Below are positions 1 through 7,552 of a stretch of DNA of 64,000 nt, one piece after another. The position numbers and the translations under genes are program-made. The DNA is from an uncultured Lachnospiraceae bacterium. GTDB taxonomy: Bacteria > Bacillota > Clostridia > Lachnospirales > Lachnospiraceae. The stretch lies in assembly GCA_902781215.1 (NCBI GenBank), contig CACZIO010000002.1, forward strand, positions 32,180 through 96,179, written 5' to 3'. Positions within the stretch are counted from its first letter, which is position 1; every line of letters begins with the position of its first letter. Below the pieces are notes generated by a model. That model had not been told where the DNA came from and did not search any database. It saw only the letters and a program-made list of their open reading frames with translations.

Positions 1-27
1 ACCTTCGTGAATTTTATCGTTTGCCAC

Positions 28-53
28 GCCTGCGCACTTCGTGCGCCGGCATG
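28..53. repeat. Small intergenic hairpin repeat, copy A
   Basis: A GC-rich inverted repeat (TGCGCAC, TTC loop, GTGCGCC) ending in GGCATG lies about 80 bases before hypD. Related copies sit before the fructokinase gene (27493-27518) and the RND gene (50989-51016). Bases 1-131 otherwise show no recognisable gene end. Confidence 0.55.
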
Positions 54-131
54 ATTGAAGGGCAGACTATTGTGCCGGAATACCCCGGCTTATAAGGAGA
101 ATGATCCAGCCTGTGAGGAGAATGAGAAAAA

Positions 132-1373
132 ATGAGTGATAAGAAAACCGATGTGATCGCCCGCGCCCGGCAGATCATCGACAGTTATCAGGGCGCGCCC
201 ATTCGGATCATGGAAGTGTGCGGAACACATACCCACGAGATCTTCCGTCTGGGAATCCGCCAGATCCTGCCGCCGACCATCCGCCTCATCTCGGGGCCGG
301 GATGTCCCGTCTGCGTGACGCCGGTGGACTTCATCGACGAGGCGATCCTGCTGGCCATGGAGCATGGTGCCACGATCTGTACTTTCGGAGACCTGGTCCG
401 CGTGCCCGGCTCAGCCGGCGTTCCCGCGGTCAGAAAAACAGGCGCAGATGCCTCTGATAACACTGCAAAAGCCGCAGAGAAAACAGCAGCAAAAGCCGCA
501 GAGAATCCGAAATCAGAGACAGAAGAGACAGAAAAAGACGCGGCATCCGCTGCCGGTCCTGCTGACTCTTCCGCAGGAAAGGGCCGCCGGATCGGCAGCC
601 TAGCGGCCGCGCGTGCCGCCGGCGCGAAAATCCAGGTGGTCTATGCCCCTCAGGACGCGGTGGCCTACGCGGAGGAACATCCGCAGGAACAGGTCGTCTT
701 TTTGTCCGTCGGATTCGAGACCACGACGCCCACCGCATGTCTGGCGGTCCAGGAGGCGCAGCAGAAGGGACTGACCAATTTTTCCATTCTCACGGCCAAC
801 AAGACCATGCCCTCCGCCTACGCGGCCATGAAGGACAGCACGGACGCCTTCCTCTATCCCGGACACGTCCATGCCATTACGGGGACGGGGATTTGCGAGG
901 AACTTGCCAGGAAGGGCACCAGCGGTGTCGTGGCGGGCTTCACCGCGAAGGAACTCATGACCGCCCTGGCCGTGGTCGTGAAGAAGACCCAGGAGGGGAA
1001 GCCCTTTTTTGAGAATTGCTATCCCCGTGTCGTCCGGCCGGAGGGATCCCCCGCGGCGCAGAAGCTCGTTGAAAAAATGATGGAGCCCTGCGACGCCCGC
1101 TGGCGCGGCATCGGCGTTCTGCCGGATTCCGGCATGAAGCTGCGCGCCGAATATGCCGACTACGATGCCCGCGTCAAATTTGCCCTGCCCGCCATGGAGG
1201 GACGCGAGAATCCCGCATGCCGCTGCGGCGAAGTCCTGCAGGGAAAATGCCTTCCCTCGGACTGCAAAGTCTTCGGGACCGGCTGCACGCCCGAGCACCC
1301 GGTCGGCGCCTGCATGGTCTCCGGCGAGGGCGCCTGCTCCGCCTTTTACCTCTACGGCGGCGACAGGATGTGA
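132..1373 (+). CDS. hypD: HypD, [NiFe] hydrogenase maturation Fe-S protein
   Basis: HypD works with HypC and HypE to build the Fe(CN)2CO group of [NiFe] hydrogenases in the cytoplasm. The 413-residue product has the family signature CGTHTH at residues 30-35, GPGCPVC near 56-61, and a cysteine-rich C-terminus (CRCGEVLQGKC, then DCKVFGTGC) that binds the 4Fe-4S cluster. An AGGAG about 11 bases before the ATG supports the start. HypD normally runs straight from the VPGS segment into the next helix; here about 55 Ala/Glu/Lys-rich residues (about 97-153) are inserted without breaking the frame. hypE follows after 66 bases. hypC and hypF are not in the window and may lie upstream. The family call is secure; the role of the insertion is unknown. 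Confidence 0.95.
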   Translation: MSDKKTDVIARARQIIDSYQGAPIRIMEVCGTHTHEIFRLGIRQILPPTIRLISGPGCPVCVTPVDFIDEAILLAMEHGATICTFGDLVRVPGSAGVPAVRKTGADASDNTAKAAEKTAAKAAENPKSETEETEKDAASAAGPADSSAGKGRRIGSLAAARAAGAKIQVVYAPQDAVAYAEEHPQEQVVFLSVGFETTTPTACLAVQEAQQKGLTNFSILTANKTMPSAYAAMKDSTDAFLYPGHVHAITGTGICEELARKGTSGVVAGFTAKELMTALAVVVKKTQEGKPFFENCYPRVVRPEGSPAAQKLVEKMMEPCDARWRGIGVLPDSGMKLRAEYADYDARVKFALPAMEGRENPACRCGEVLQGKCLPSDCKVFGTGCTPEHPVGACMVSGEGACSAFYLYGGDRM

Positions 1374-1439
1374 TCGATTTCCTGCATAAAAACGTAAAGA
1401 CAAGAAAACCGGGGGAATCCCCTGAAAGGAAAACCAGAT

Positions 1440-2465
1440 ATGTTACAGGACACAGTGACGCTCGCCCATGGCGCGGGCGGTAAACAGACCTCGGAACTGA
1501 TTGAAAAAGTTTTCAAAGCGCATTTCGAAAATCCGCTCTTTACACCGGATGATGCCGCCGTCCTCCAGATCGGACCGGGGGCGGACGGACAGCTGCCCAG
1601 GCTGGCCATGTCCACCGACGGCTTCATCGTCTCCCCGTCCTTTTTCCCGGGCGGCAATATCGGCAAGCTCTCCATCTGCGGCACGGTCAATGACCTGGCC
1701 TGCATGGGCGCGCAGCCCCTCTACATGACCTGCGCTTTCGTGATCGAAGAGGGCTTCCCCATGTCGAAGCTGGAGGAGATCGCCGCCGCCATGGAAAAGA
1801 CCGCCGCGGAGGCGGGCGTCTGCATCGTCGCAGGTGACACCAAGGTCGCCGGCAGGGGACAGGTGGACGGCGTCTTCATCACGACCACGGCGGTCGGCCG
1901 CATCATGGACGGCGTCACGACCGGCGGCGCCCTGGCAAAGCCCGGAGACAGCGTCATCGTCACCGGCGATATCGGCCGCCACGGCTGCACCATCCTCCTG
2001 GCCCGCGATGATTACGGCATCGAGGCGGACGTCACCAGCGACTGCGCGCCCCTGTGGAATGCCGTGCGCAATGTCCTGACCGAAGTCCCCGGCGTCCATG
2101 TCATCCGCGACGCCACCAGGGGCGGTGTCGGAACCGTCCTCTACGAAATCGCCGGACAGAGTAATGTCGGCTTTGCCCTCGACGCGGAGAACATCCCCGT
2201 CGATCCCGGCGTCCGCGGCGTCTGCGGCATGCTGGGCCTCGAGCCCCTCTACCTGGCCTGCGAGGGCCGCCTGGTCATCATCACACCCCCGGAGACCCGG
2301 GACAAAGTTCTCGACATCCTCCGCAACAGCCCTCACACCGAAGGCGCCGCCTGCATCGGAACCGTCACCGAGGACCACCCCGGCCGCGTCGTCCTCCAGA
2401 CCGAGATCGGCGCCCAGACCATCCTGCCCCAGCCCGGAAATGAATTATTGCCGAGGATCTGCTGA
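1440..2465 (+). CDS. hypE: HypE, carbamoyl-dehydrating hydrogenase maturation protein
   Basis: HypE dehydrates a carbamoyl group carried on its C-terminal cysteine to thiocyanate and donates cyanide to iron on HypC/HypD. The 341-residue protein has the AIR-synthase/PurM-like fold signature: an N-terminal AHGAGG motif, a DDAAV motif near residue 38, and a DATRGGVGT segment near 225. It ends in PRIC, the essential terminal cysteine, so it should be functional. It sits in one operon with hypD and the small TM1266-like gene, which begins 19 bases after the stop. Carbamoylation needs HypF, which is not in this window. Confidence 0.96.
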   Translation: MLQDTVTLAHGAGGKQTSELIEKVFKAHFENPLFTPDDAAVLQIGPGADGQLPRLAMSTDGFIVSPSFFPGGNIGKLSICGTVNDLACMGAQPLYMTCAFVIEEGFPMSKLEEIAAAMEKTAAEAGVCIVAGDTKVAGRGQVDGVFITTTAVGRIMDGVTTGGALAKPGDSVIVTGDIGRHGCTILLARDDYGIEADVTSDCAPLWNAVRNVLTEVPGVHVIRDATRGGVGTVLYEIAGQSNVGFALDAENIPVDPGVRGVCGMLGLEPLYLACEGRLVIITPPETRDKVLDILRNSPHTEGAACIGTVTEDHPGRVVLQTEIGAQTILPQPGNELLPRIC

Positions 2466-2484
2466 AAACAGCGAGGAGTTATCT

Positions 2485-2730
2485 ATGAAGACCCGCGTCG
2501 CCGTCATTGCCATCATCATCGAGAACCCCGAATCCGCCGAAGGCGTCAACACCATCCTGCACGCTTACAGACAGTACGTGATCGGCCGGATGGGGATTCC
2601 CTATCACGCGAAAAATGTCAATATCATCAGTGTGGCGGTCGACGCTCCGGAACCCGAGATCACGGCCCTGTCCGGTAAGATCGGACGCCTGCCCGGCGTC
2701 AGTGCCAAAACTGCCTACTCGAAAATCTGA
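2485..2730 (+). CDS. TM1266-type iron-only hydrogenase system regulator
   Basis: This 81-residue protein matches the TM1266 family, small proteins with an ACT/NikR-C-like beta-alpha-beta fold that are usually found beside [FeFe]-hydrogenase maturation genes and are thought to be regulators. The sequence shows VAVIAIIIENPE at the start, then a helix (VNTILHAYRQYVIGRMGIPY) and a second strand NVNIISVAVDA. The ATG at 2485 is preceded by GCGAGGAG, and the gene starts 19 bases after hypE. Its presence beside hypDE links this cluster to the hydF gene about 8 kb downstream. It has no DNA-binding domain of its own, and its effector is unknown. Confidence 0.82.
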   Translation: MKTRVAVIAIIIENPESAEGVNTILHAYRQYVIGRMGIPYHAKNVNIISVAVDAPEPEITALSGKIGRLPGVSAKTAYSKI

Positions 2731-2927
2731 GGGAACCGTCGCTGTCTGGAAAGCGTTCTTTTTTCCCGGAGAACTGAACAGCGCCGTGGCTTGCTCCTTG
2801 AGTACTTGATCCGTACGAATTGTGATGGTTGTGTTATCTATAGGAAATCGCCTTTCGTAATTTCATTGTGACTCAAAACAAATAGATGCAAATTCAAACG
2901 TCGGGCACATCCCGGAGGCATACAGAC

Positions 2928-3809
2928 ATGTTGAAAATAGCCTTTTATGGAAAGGGCGGGATCGGAAAAACGACCACCGTCACCAATATTTCCGCAGTTC
3001 TCGCGGAAAAAGGATATCGGGTCCTGCAGGTGGGATGCGACCCCAAGGCAGACTCCACGAGGCTTCTGCTGGCGGGCGCGCAGGCGAATACGGAAGACAA
3101 ATGTTCGGCTGCGCAGGCAAATACGGAATATAACTGTCCGGTTGCGGATGAGGGAGGAATATCCGAAATCTCCGCCATGTTCCATGACCTTCGAAACGGC
3201 GGAACCCGGACGGTCATGGACCACATCCGTGCGCGGCAGCCTTTTTCGCCGGAGGACATCGTCCGTCCCGGCTACGCGGGCGTCCTCTGTGCGGAGGCCG
3301 GCGGCCCCCTGCCCGGACAGGGCTGCGCGGGTCGGGCGGTCATCACGGCGCTCGAAAAGATGGAGGAGATCGGCGTATATGACCAGTACAAGCCGGATAT
3401 CGTCCTCTACGATGTTCTGGGCGATGTCGTCTGCGGCGGTTTTGCCATGCCTATGCGCAGAGGCTATGCCGACTATATTTACATCCTGACCTCCGGCGAG
3501 AGCATGTCGCTCTACGCTGCCGCCAATATCGGACTTGCGCTTGAGCACTTCCGGGGCCGCGGCTACGCGCAGCTTGGCGGGATCATCCTCAACCGCAGGA
3601 ACGTCCCGGAGGAAGAGGAAAGAGCGCAGGACCTTGCCGCCGAGCTTTCATCGCAGATCATCGGCACGCTGTCCCAGAGCAATGATGTGCGGCGGGCTGA
3701 GGAGATGGGACAATGCGTCATACAGGCTTTTCCGGATTCAGTCATCGCGCAGGAATACAGGGCGCTGGCGGAGACGATCGAGAAGTCGGTCGTTTTGCCG
3801 AACGGCTAA
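2928..3809 (+). CDS. NifH-like nitrogenase iron protein (ATP-dependent reductase)
   Basis: This 293-residue protein is a NifH/BchL/CfbC-type Fe protein: a homodimer that would couple ATP hydrolysis to electron transfer into a component-1 partner. It has the P-loop GKGGIGKTT (residues 8-16), GCDPKADST (36-44) and both cluster ligands, Cys133 in GCAGRAVIT and Cys169 in DVLGDVVCGGFAMP. The start at 2928 is chosen for its GGAGG at 2914-2918; the frame is open upstream to 2886. Residues 51-72 are an 11-residue tandem duplication (AQANTE...) absent from ordinary NifH, adding two cysteines. Likely partners are the component-1-like proteins at 5810-9121, separated from it by hipBA. The stop codon lies inside the first copy of the hipBA operator repeat. 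The substrate is unknown; nitrogen fixation is unlikely given no nifB/E/N. Confidence 0.88.
   Translation: MLKIAFYGKGGIGKTTTVTNISAVLAEKGYRVLQVGCDPKADSTRLLLAGAQANTEDKCSAAQANTEYNCPVADEGGISEISAMFHDLRNGGTRTVMDHIRARQPFSPEDIVRPGYAGVLCAEAGGPLPGQGCAGRAVITALEKMEEIGVYDQYKPDIVLYDVLGDVVCGGFAMPMRRGYADYIYILTSGESMSLYAAANIGLALEHFRGRGYAQLGGIILNRRNVPEEEERAQDLAAELSSQIIGTLSQSNDVRRAEEMGQCVIQAFPDSVIAQEYRALAETIEKSVVLPNG
3078..3143 (+). repeat. 33-bp tandem duplication inside the NifH-like gene
   Basis: Two in-frame 33-base copies (3078-3110 and 3111-3143) encode AQANTEDKCSA and AQANTEYNCPV. They add 22 residues after the switch-like GCDPKADST segment without breaking the frame. Confidence 0.8.
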
Positions 3810-3963
3810 GAATTACCTAATCTTGACATAATTTCGCCGAACGGCTAATATTTTGCATAAGGATATGAAATTTCGCCGAACGGCTAAATGTTATGTATAT
3901 AGACAGAGAGTTTCGCCGAACGGCTAAAATGCCTTATGAAAAAACCGTACTTCGCCGAACGGC
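3793..3963 (+). repeat. Five-copy operator-like repeat array before hipBA
   Basis: Five copies of a palindromic core, TTCGCCGAACGGCTAA or a close variant, recur with the GCCGAACGGC core starting at 3797, 3836, 3875, 3915 and 3954, a period of 39-40 bp. The spacers are unrelated 22-24 base sequences. The core is a dyad (TT-GCCG-AA-CGGC-AA), as expected for a dimeric helix-turn-helix protein. Copy 1 overlaps the NifH-like stop codon, copy 2 fills the spacer of the hipBA promoter, and copy 5 is slightly degenerate. It is not a CRISPR array: the repeat is too short and palindromic, and no cas genes are near. Confidence 0.85.
3823..3851 (+). promoter_or_regulatory. Predicted sigma-A promoter of hipBA
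   Basis: TTGACA (3823-3828) and TAATAT (3846-3851) are separated by exactly 17 bases. That spacer holds operator copy 2, so a protein bound there would block RNA polymerase. The transcript would have a leader of about 175 bases containing operator copies 3-5. Confidence 0.75.
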
Positions 3964-4032
3964 GAGATCTCTCGCATAAGTGCATTTAATTTTACTTGAC
4001 AGCGAAAAACAGAAACCGACCGGGAGAACAGT

Positions 4033-4248
4033 ATGCGTATCACAGATGCGGCTTCCTTTGGTGAAGCGCTCCGCAGAAGAAGAAAAGAGTTGGGATATAC
4101 ACAGGCCTTTCTGTCTGATTTTTCCGGTTTCAGTGTGAGTTTTATCTCGGATCTGGAAAACGGAAAAAAGACGGCGGAGCTGGAAAAGGCGATTTTTCTG
4201 GCAAATCTTCTGGGACTGGATCTGGATCTGACACCCAGGGGATGGTGA
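4033..4248 (+). CDS. hipB: HipB-like antitoxin / Xre-family repressor
   Basis: This 71-residue protein is a Cro/C1 (HTH_3) domain: SFGEALRRRRKELGYTQ, then SDFSGFSVSFISDLENGKKT, the classic recognition helix and following turn. It lies directly before a HipA kinase gene, so it should be the antitoxin that neutralises HipA and represses the operon through the repeat array upstream. GGGAG at 4022-4026 precedes the ATG. The partner gene starts 110 bases later, an unusually long gap for a hipBA pair. Confidence 0.87.
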   Translation: MRITDAASFGEALRRRRKELGYTQAFLSDFSGFSVSFISDLENGKKTAELEKAIFLANLLGLDLDLTPRGW

Positions 4249-4262
4249 CCGAAACTGTCAGA

Positions 4263-4340
4263 GCAAGAGACTGTGGCTGAGTATGATAGGACAGGCGCCG
4301 GCGATACCTGTGTGCTAACATGCTCTTGCGAGCGGCAAGA
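4263..4340 (+). promoter_or_regulatory. Competing inverted repeats in the hipB-hipA spacer
   Basis: GCAAGAG (4263-4269) can pair with CTCTTGC (4323-4329), while TCTTGC (4324-4329) can instead pair with GCAAGA (4335-4340). The two pairings exclude each other and end about 20 bases before the hipA TTG start, so they could affect hipA translation. This is a visual reading with no folding calculation. Confidence 0.35.
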
Positions 4341-4358
4341 TTATGAAAGAGTGAATCA

Positions 4359-5633
4359 TTGGAGTATCTCGTAAGTATTGAGAGAGAAGGAAAACAGGTT
4401 CTGGTGGGAACGATCGGGGGAGAGGATTCCGGCGCCGCCCGTTTTTCCTATGTGGAAAAATATCTGAATGATCCCGATGCGGCGGCAATCTCGATTCATC
4501 TTCCCCTTCAGAAGGAGGCCTTTTCGCCCGCGGACACAAAACTCTATTTTGAGGGCCTGCTCCCGGAAGGATTTACGCGCAGATCGGTCGCGCAGTGGAT
4601 GCACCTGGATGAGAACGACTATCTCTCTATTCTGCACGGCCTGGGAAGGGAATGCCTGGGGGCTGTCAGGGTATCCGCCCCGGAGGACCGGCCGGAGGAA
4701 GCATATGAGAGCGTGTCTGCGGAACAGGTGCAGGCGCTGGCGGCAGAGGGCGCGACAAGGTCAGCCGAGATGGTGACAAAGGCACATCTGTCCCTGACCG
4801 GCGCCTCGGGAAAGGTCGGTCTATATTTTGACTCAAAATCGGAAAAATGGTTTCTTCCCAAAGGCACGGCACCGAGCACCCACATCGTGAAACAGAGTCA
4901 TGTGCGCCTGGATGGCATCGTGACAAATGAACAGCTGTCACTGCTGACTGCCTCCGGATGCGGAATCGAGATCCCCGAGAGTTTCATCATTAACACAGGA
5001 AATGGCGAAGACAGCGAGATTCTGTTTGCGACCCGGCGCTACGACCGTGTTTTTCCGGATCAGGCCCGGCGGGTCGATGACCTGCCCTGCCCCTACCGCC
5101 TTCACCAGGAGGACTTCTCCCAGGCTCTTGGGATTCCGGCCTCGGAAAAATATGAACGCGAATCAGGTCAGTATATGAAAAAAATGTTTGACCTGCTGCG
5201 CGTCAGATCCGCGGATCCCGTCAAAGACCAGCTCCGGCTCTGGGACTGTATCGTATTCAGTTACCTGATCGGCAATACAGATGCCCACATCAAAAACTAT
5301 TCTCTGCTCTACAGTCCGGACCTGAAGAAGATCCGCCTGGCGCCTGCCTACGACATTATCAGTACTACTGTCTATGAGGCCAGCACCAGGGAGATGTCCT
5401 TCCACATCGGCGGCAGATATCTGATCGAAGAGATCGACAGGGAAGCCTTCCGGGAAGCAGCCGGCGCTGCCGGACTCGGTGAAAAAATGGCCATGCGCCG
5501 CTTTGACGCCATGTACGGAAACTTCCGGGAAAAACTGCGTTCCGCCGCGGAGACCCTGGAGAAAGAAGGGTACAGAAACGCCCGTGACATGGAGGAGAGG
5601 ATCCTTCGGACCGGCGGGTATGGAAGACTATAG
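4359..5633 (+). CDS. hipA: HipA-like serine/threonine kinase toxin
   Basis: HipA toxins phosphorylate a cellular target (glutamyl-tRNA synthetase in E. coli) and cause growth arrest. The 424-residue protein has the N-terminal HipA subdomain (YFEGLLPEGFTRR near 63-75), the glycine-loop/ATP region LPKGTAPSTHIVK at 166-178, the catalytic segment IGNTDAHIKN near 303-312, and a metal-binding APAYDI segment shortly after. All core kinase residues appear present. The start is TTG at 4359: the frame has a stop at 4344-4346 and no ATG between. With the weak AAAGAG ribosome site, this predicts low toxin output. The gene lies between the nitrogenase-like iron protein and its component-1 partners. Confidence 0.9.
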   Translation: MEYLVSIEREGKQVLVGTIGGEDSGAARFSYVEKYLNDPDAAAISIHLPLQKEAFSPADTKLYFEGLLPEGFTRRSVAQWMHLDENDYLSILHGLGRECLGAVRVSAPEDRPEEAYESVSAEQVQALAAEGATRSAEMVTKAHLSLTGASGKVGLYFDSKSEKWFLPKGTAPSTHIVKQSHVRLDGIVTNEQLSLLTASGCGIEIPESFIINTGNGEDSEILFATRRYDRVFPDQARRVDDLPCPYRLHQEDFSQALGIPASEKYERESGQYMKKMFDLLRVRSADPVKDQLRLWDCIVFSYLIGNTDAHIKNYSLLYSPDLKKIRLAPAYDIISTTVYEASTREMSFHIGGRYLIEEIDREAFREAAGAAGLGEKMAMRRFDAMYGNFREKLRSAAETLEKEGYRNARDMEERILRTGGYGRL

Positions 5634-5706
5634 ATAACAAGCCTGCTAGACAACGAGCCTTCGGGAGAACCTGGACAGGGAAACGCACATACCAGACGAA
5701 AAAAAC

Positions 5707-5795
5707 CAGTCTGCAGAAACCAGACTGCAGAAAAACAGACCGCAGAAAAACAGACTGCCGAAAAACAGTCTGCAGACAATCAGACTGCAGAAAGA
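5707..5795 (+). repeat. Six tandem copies of a 15-bp CAGACTGCAGAAAAA unit
   Basis: Six near-identical units, each with a CTGCAG-like core, run head to tail and end just before the ribosome site (AGGAGG) of the gene at 5810. The first unit is one base short. One frame would read QTAEK repeats, but nothing shows that it is translated. Confidence 0.85.
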
Positions 5796-5809
5796 AACAG
5801 GAGGTTTCC

Positions 5810-7459
5810 ATGCTGCGCAGAGTGGGAATTGATGGAAACATCGCGGAGAAAAACAGAAGAGACATAGACGGAACAGGGGCACATGTGCGCATCGCCGATG
5901 CCGGTTTTCCGGTCCCCTTTGCCCACAGCCTGGAATTCAACGCCCCGGTCCACGGGACCTGGAACATCGTCCACATCGGCATGCTGGTGCCCGAGTGCCA
6001 CCAGATCTACGTCTGCGCCGACAACTGTATGCGCGGCGTCGTCCTGACGGCGGCGGAAATGGATGCTGCAGACCGTTTTTCCAGTGTCCTGATCGAGGAG
6101 GACGACCTCTACGACGAAAACCTGGAGACCATCACCATTGAGGGCGTGACGGACGCCATCAACCGCCTGCCCTACCGCCCGCGGGCTGTGGCTCTCTTTC
6201 TGGTCTGTCTCCATCATTTTGTCGGCACGGACGCCGCCTATGTCTTCCGGACACTCGAGGAGCGCTTCCCGCACATCGACTTCATGCGCTGCTGGATGGA
6301 CCCCGTCATGCAGAAGACCGGCCTGACACCGGAGCAGAAGCTCAAGGAGGCCATGTTCCGGCCCGTCCGTCCTCTGCCCGCCGATCCGCGCCTGATTTGT
6401 GTCCTGGGCGATAACCAGCCCCTGGATCCGGACAGCGACCTCGCGGCCCTTGCGCGGGAACACGGCTGCAGGATCCTGCAGCTCCACGCGGGGAACCTTG
6501 CCTACAAGGGGACGCGGAGCGCAGACTCGACGGATTCTTTGTCTGGCCGCAGCCGGAACGGTGAAAGCCTGTCCCGTGCGGAGGACATTCCCACAGAAGT
6601 CATTCAAGCAGAGGACATGCCTGCAGAAAAAATGACCGACACCGTATTCGGCTGCAAAACCTACGACGACTACCTGCAGATTGGTGCCGCTTCCCTCTTT
6701 ATTACCCGCAGTCCCGCCGGGATCCATGGCGTCACCCAGCTGGCCAAGCGGCTGGGCCGCCCCTTCCTCTACCTGCCGCCCGCATCCGGCGCGGAGGAAA
6801 TCCTGGAGGAGAGAAGACAGCTGGAGGAAGCCCTGCGGCAGATCCGTCAGGGAGCATCGAATACAGAAAGCTTCCATGATGCTCCGGAAAAAGGAAGCGG
6901 AGTATTGAAAACAGACAAATTTGAATCCGGAACAAGTGGCTCCAATGCATTCGAAAACGCTGTAAATACATCCGCCGCATTTGAAGAAGGGAAGCAGAGG
7001 GCCGAAACGGCCCTGGCGCATGCACATGCCCTGATCGGCGATACGGAGATCACTCTGGACCACATCGTGACGCCCCGCCCCCTGAGCCTGGCAAGGCTCC
7101 TGCTGGAGCACGGCTTCCACGTCACCCGGGTCTATCTGGACGCCATCCTCCCGGAAGAGGAGAAAGACTTTCGCTGGTTACAGGACCACCATCCGGACCT
7201 GTGCCTGAGCGCGACCATTCACCCTAAGATGCGCGTCCTGCACGAGGCAGAGAATGCCGGCAGCATGCTGGCCCTGGGTCCCAAGGCCGCCTGGTTCGGC
7301 GGAACCGCTCACTTCGTCAACCTGGTCGAGTGCGGCGGGCAGTGGGGCCTTTCAGGCATTGAAAAGCTGGCCGGCCTCATGGAGGATGCCTTCCTGCATG
7401 AAAAGGATACACGCGCCCTGGTGCCCAGAAAGGGCTTCGGCTGTGCCTGCGTCCTGTAA
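5810..7459 (+). CDS. Nitrogenase component-1-like subunit (NifD/K superfamily), first of pair
   Basis: This 549-residue protein resembles nitrogenase component 1 / oxidoreductase subunits built of Rossmann-like domains that bind Fe-S clusters. Supporting segments are HGTWNIVHIGM (48-58) with Cys63, Cys69 and Cys73 following (PECHQIYVCADNC), a central domain with VCLHHFVGTDAAYVF, ITRSPAGIHGVTQLAKRLG, and a C-terminal domain ending GFGCACVL with Cys545 and Cys547. The cysteine spacing differs from NifD, so a standard P-cluster or FeMo-cofactor site is not evident. Two stretches (about 227-275 and 345-395) are low-complexity insertions. An AGGAGG precedes the ATG. It is followed after 93 bases by a second component-1-like gene, presumably forming a heteromer served by the NifH-like protein at 2928. 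The substrate is unknown. Confidence 0.8.
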   Translation: MLRRVGIDGNIAEKNRRDIDGTGAHVRIADAGFPVPFAHSLEFNAPVHGTWNIVHIGMLVPECHQIYVCADNCMRGVVLTAAEMDAADRFSSVLIEEDDLYDENLETITIEGVTDAINRLPYRPRAVALFLVCLHHFVGTDAAYVFRTLEERFPHIDFMRCWMDPVMQKTGLTPEQKLKEAMFRPVRPLPADPRLICVLGDNQPLDPDSDLAALAREHGCRILQLHAGNLAYKGTRSADSTDSLSGRSRNGESLSRAEDIPTEVIQAEDMPAEKMTDTVFGCKTYDDYLQIGAASLFITRSPAGIHGVTQLAKRLGRPFLYLPPASGAEEILEERRQLEEALRQIRQGASNTESFHDAPEKGSGVLKTDKFESGTSGSNAFENAVNTSAAFEEGKQRAETALAHAHALIGDTEITLDHIVTPRPLSLARLLLEHGFHVTRVYLDAILPEEEKDFRWLQDHHPDLCLSATIHPKMRVLHEAENAGSMLALGPKAAWFGGTAHFVNLVECGGQWGLSGIEKLAGLMEDAFLHEKDTRALVPRKGFGCACVL

Positions 7460-7552
7460 CAGGAGTGTGCGACAGGAGCGGCGACGCACAAACCGGGCGT
7501 TTACCTTTTACCTCAACATTATGATCGAAACCAGAAAGAGCAGGAGAATATC

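Noticed and set aside
1-95. End of hypC upstream of hypD
   Set aside because: The open frame to the stop at 93-95 does not read like HypC and runs through the hairpin repeat copy A.
600-1403. Long minus-strand open frames over hypD, hypE, polA, pyc, glmS and the RND gene
   Set aside because: These are shadows caused by high third-position GC; their translations lack domain motifs and the opposite strand holds clear genes.
3793-3963. Possible CRISPR array
   Set aside because: The repeat is only about 16-17 bases, is a full dyad, ends at a stop codon and is next to hipBA with a promoter embedded in it; no cas genes are present.
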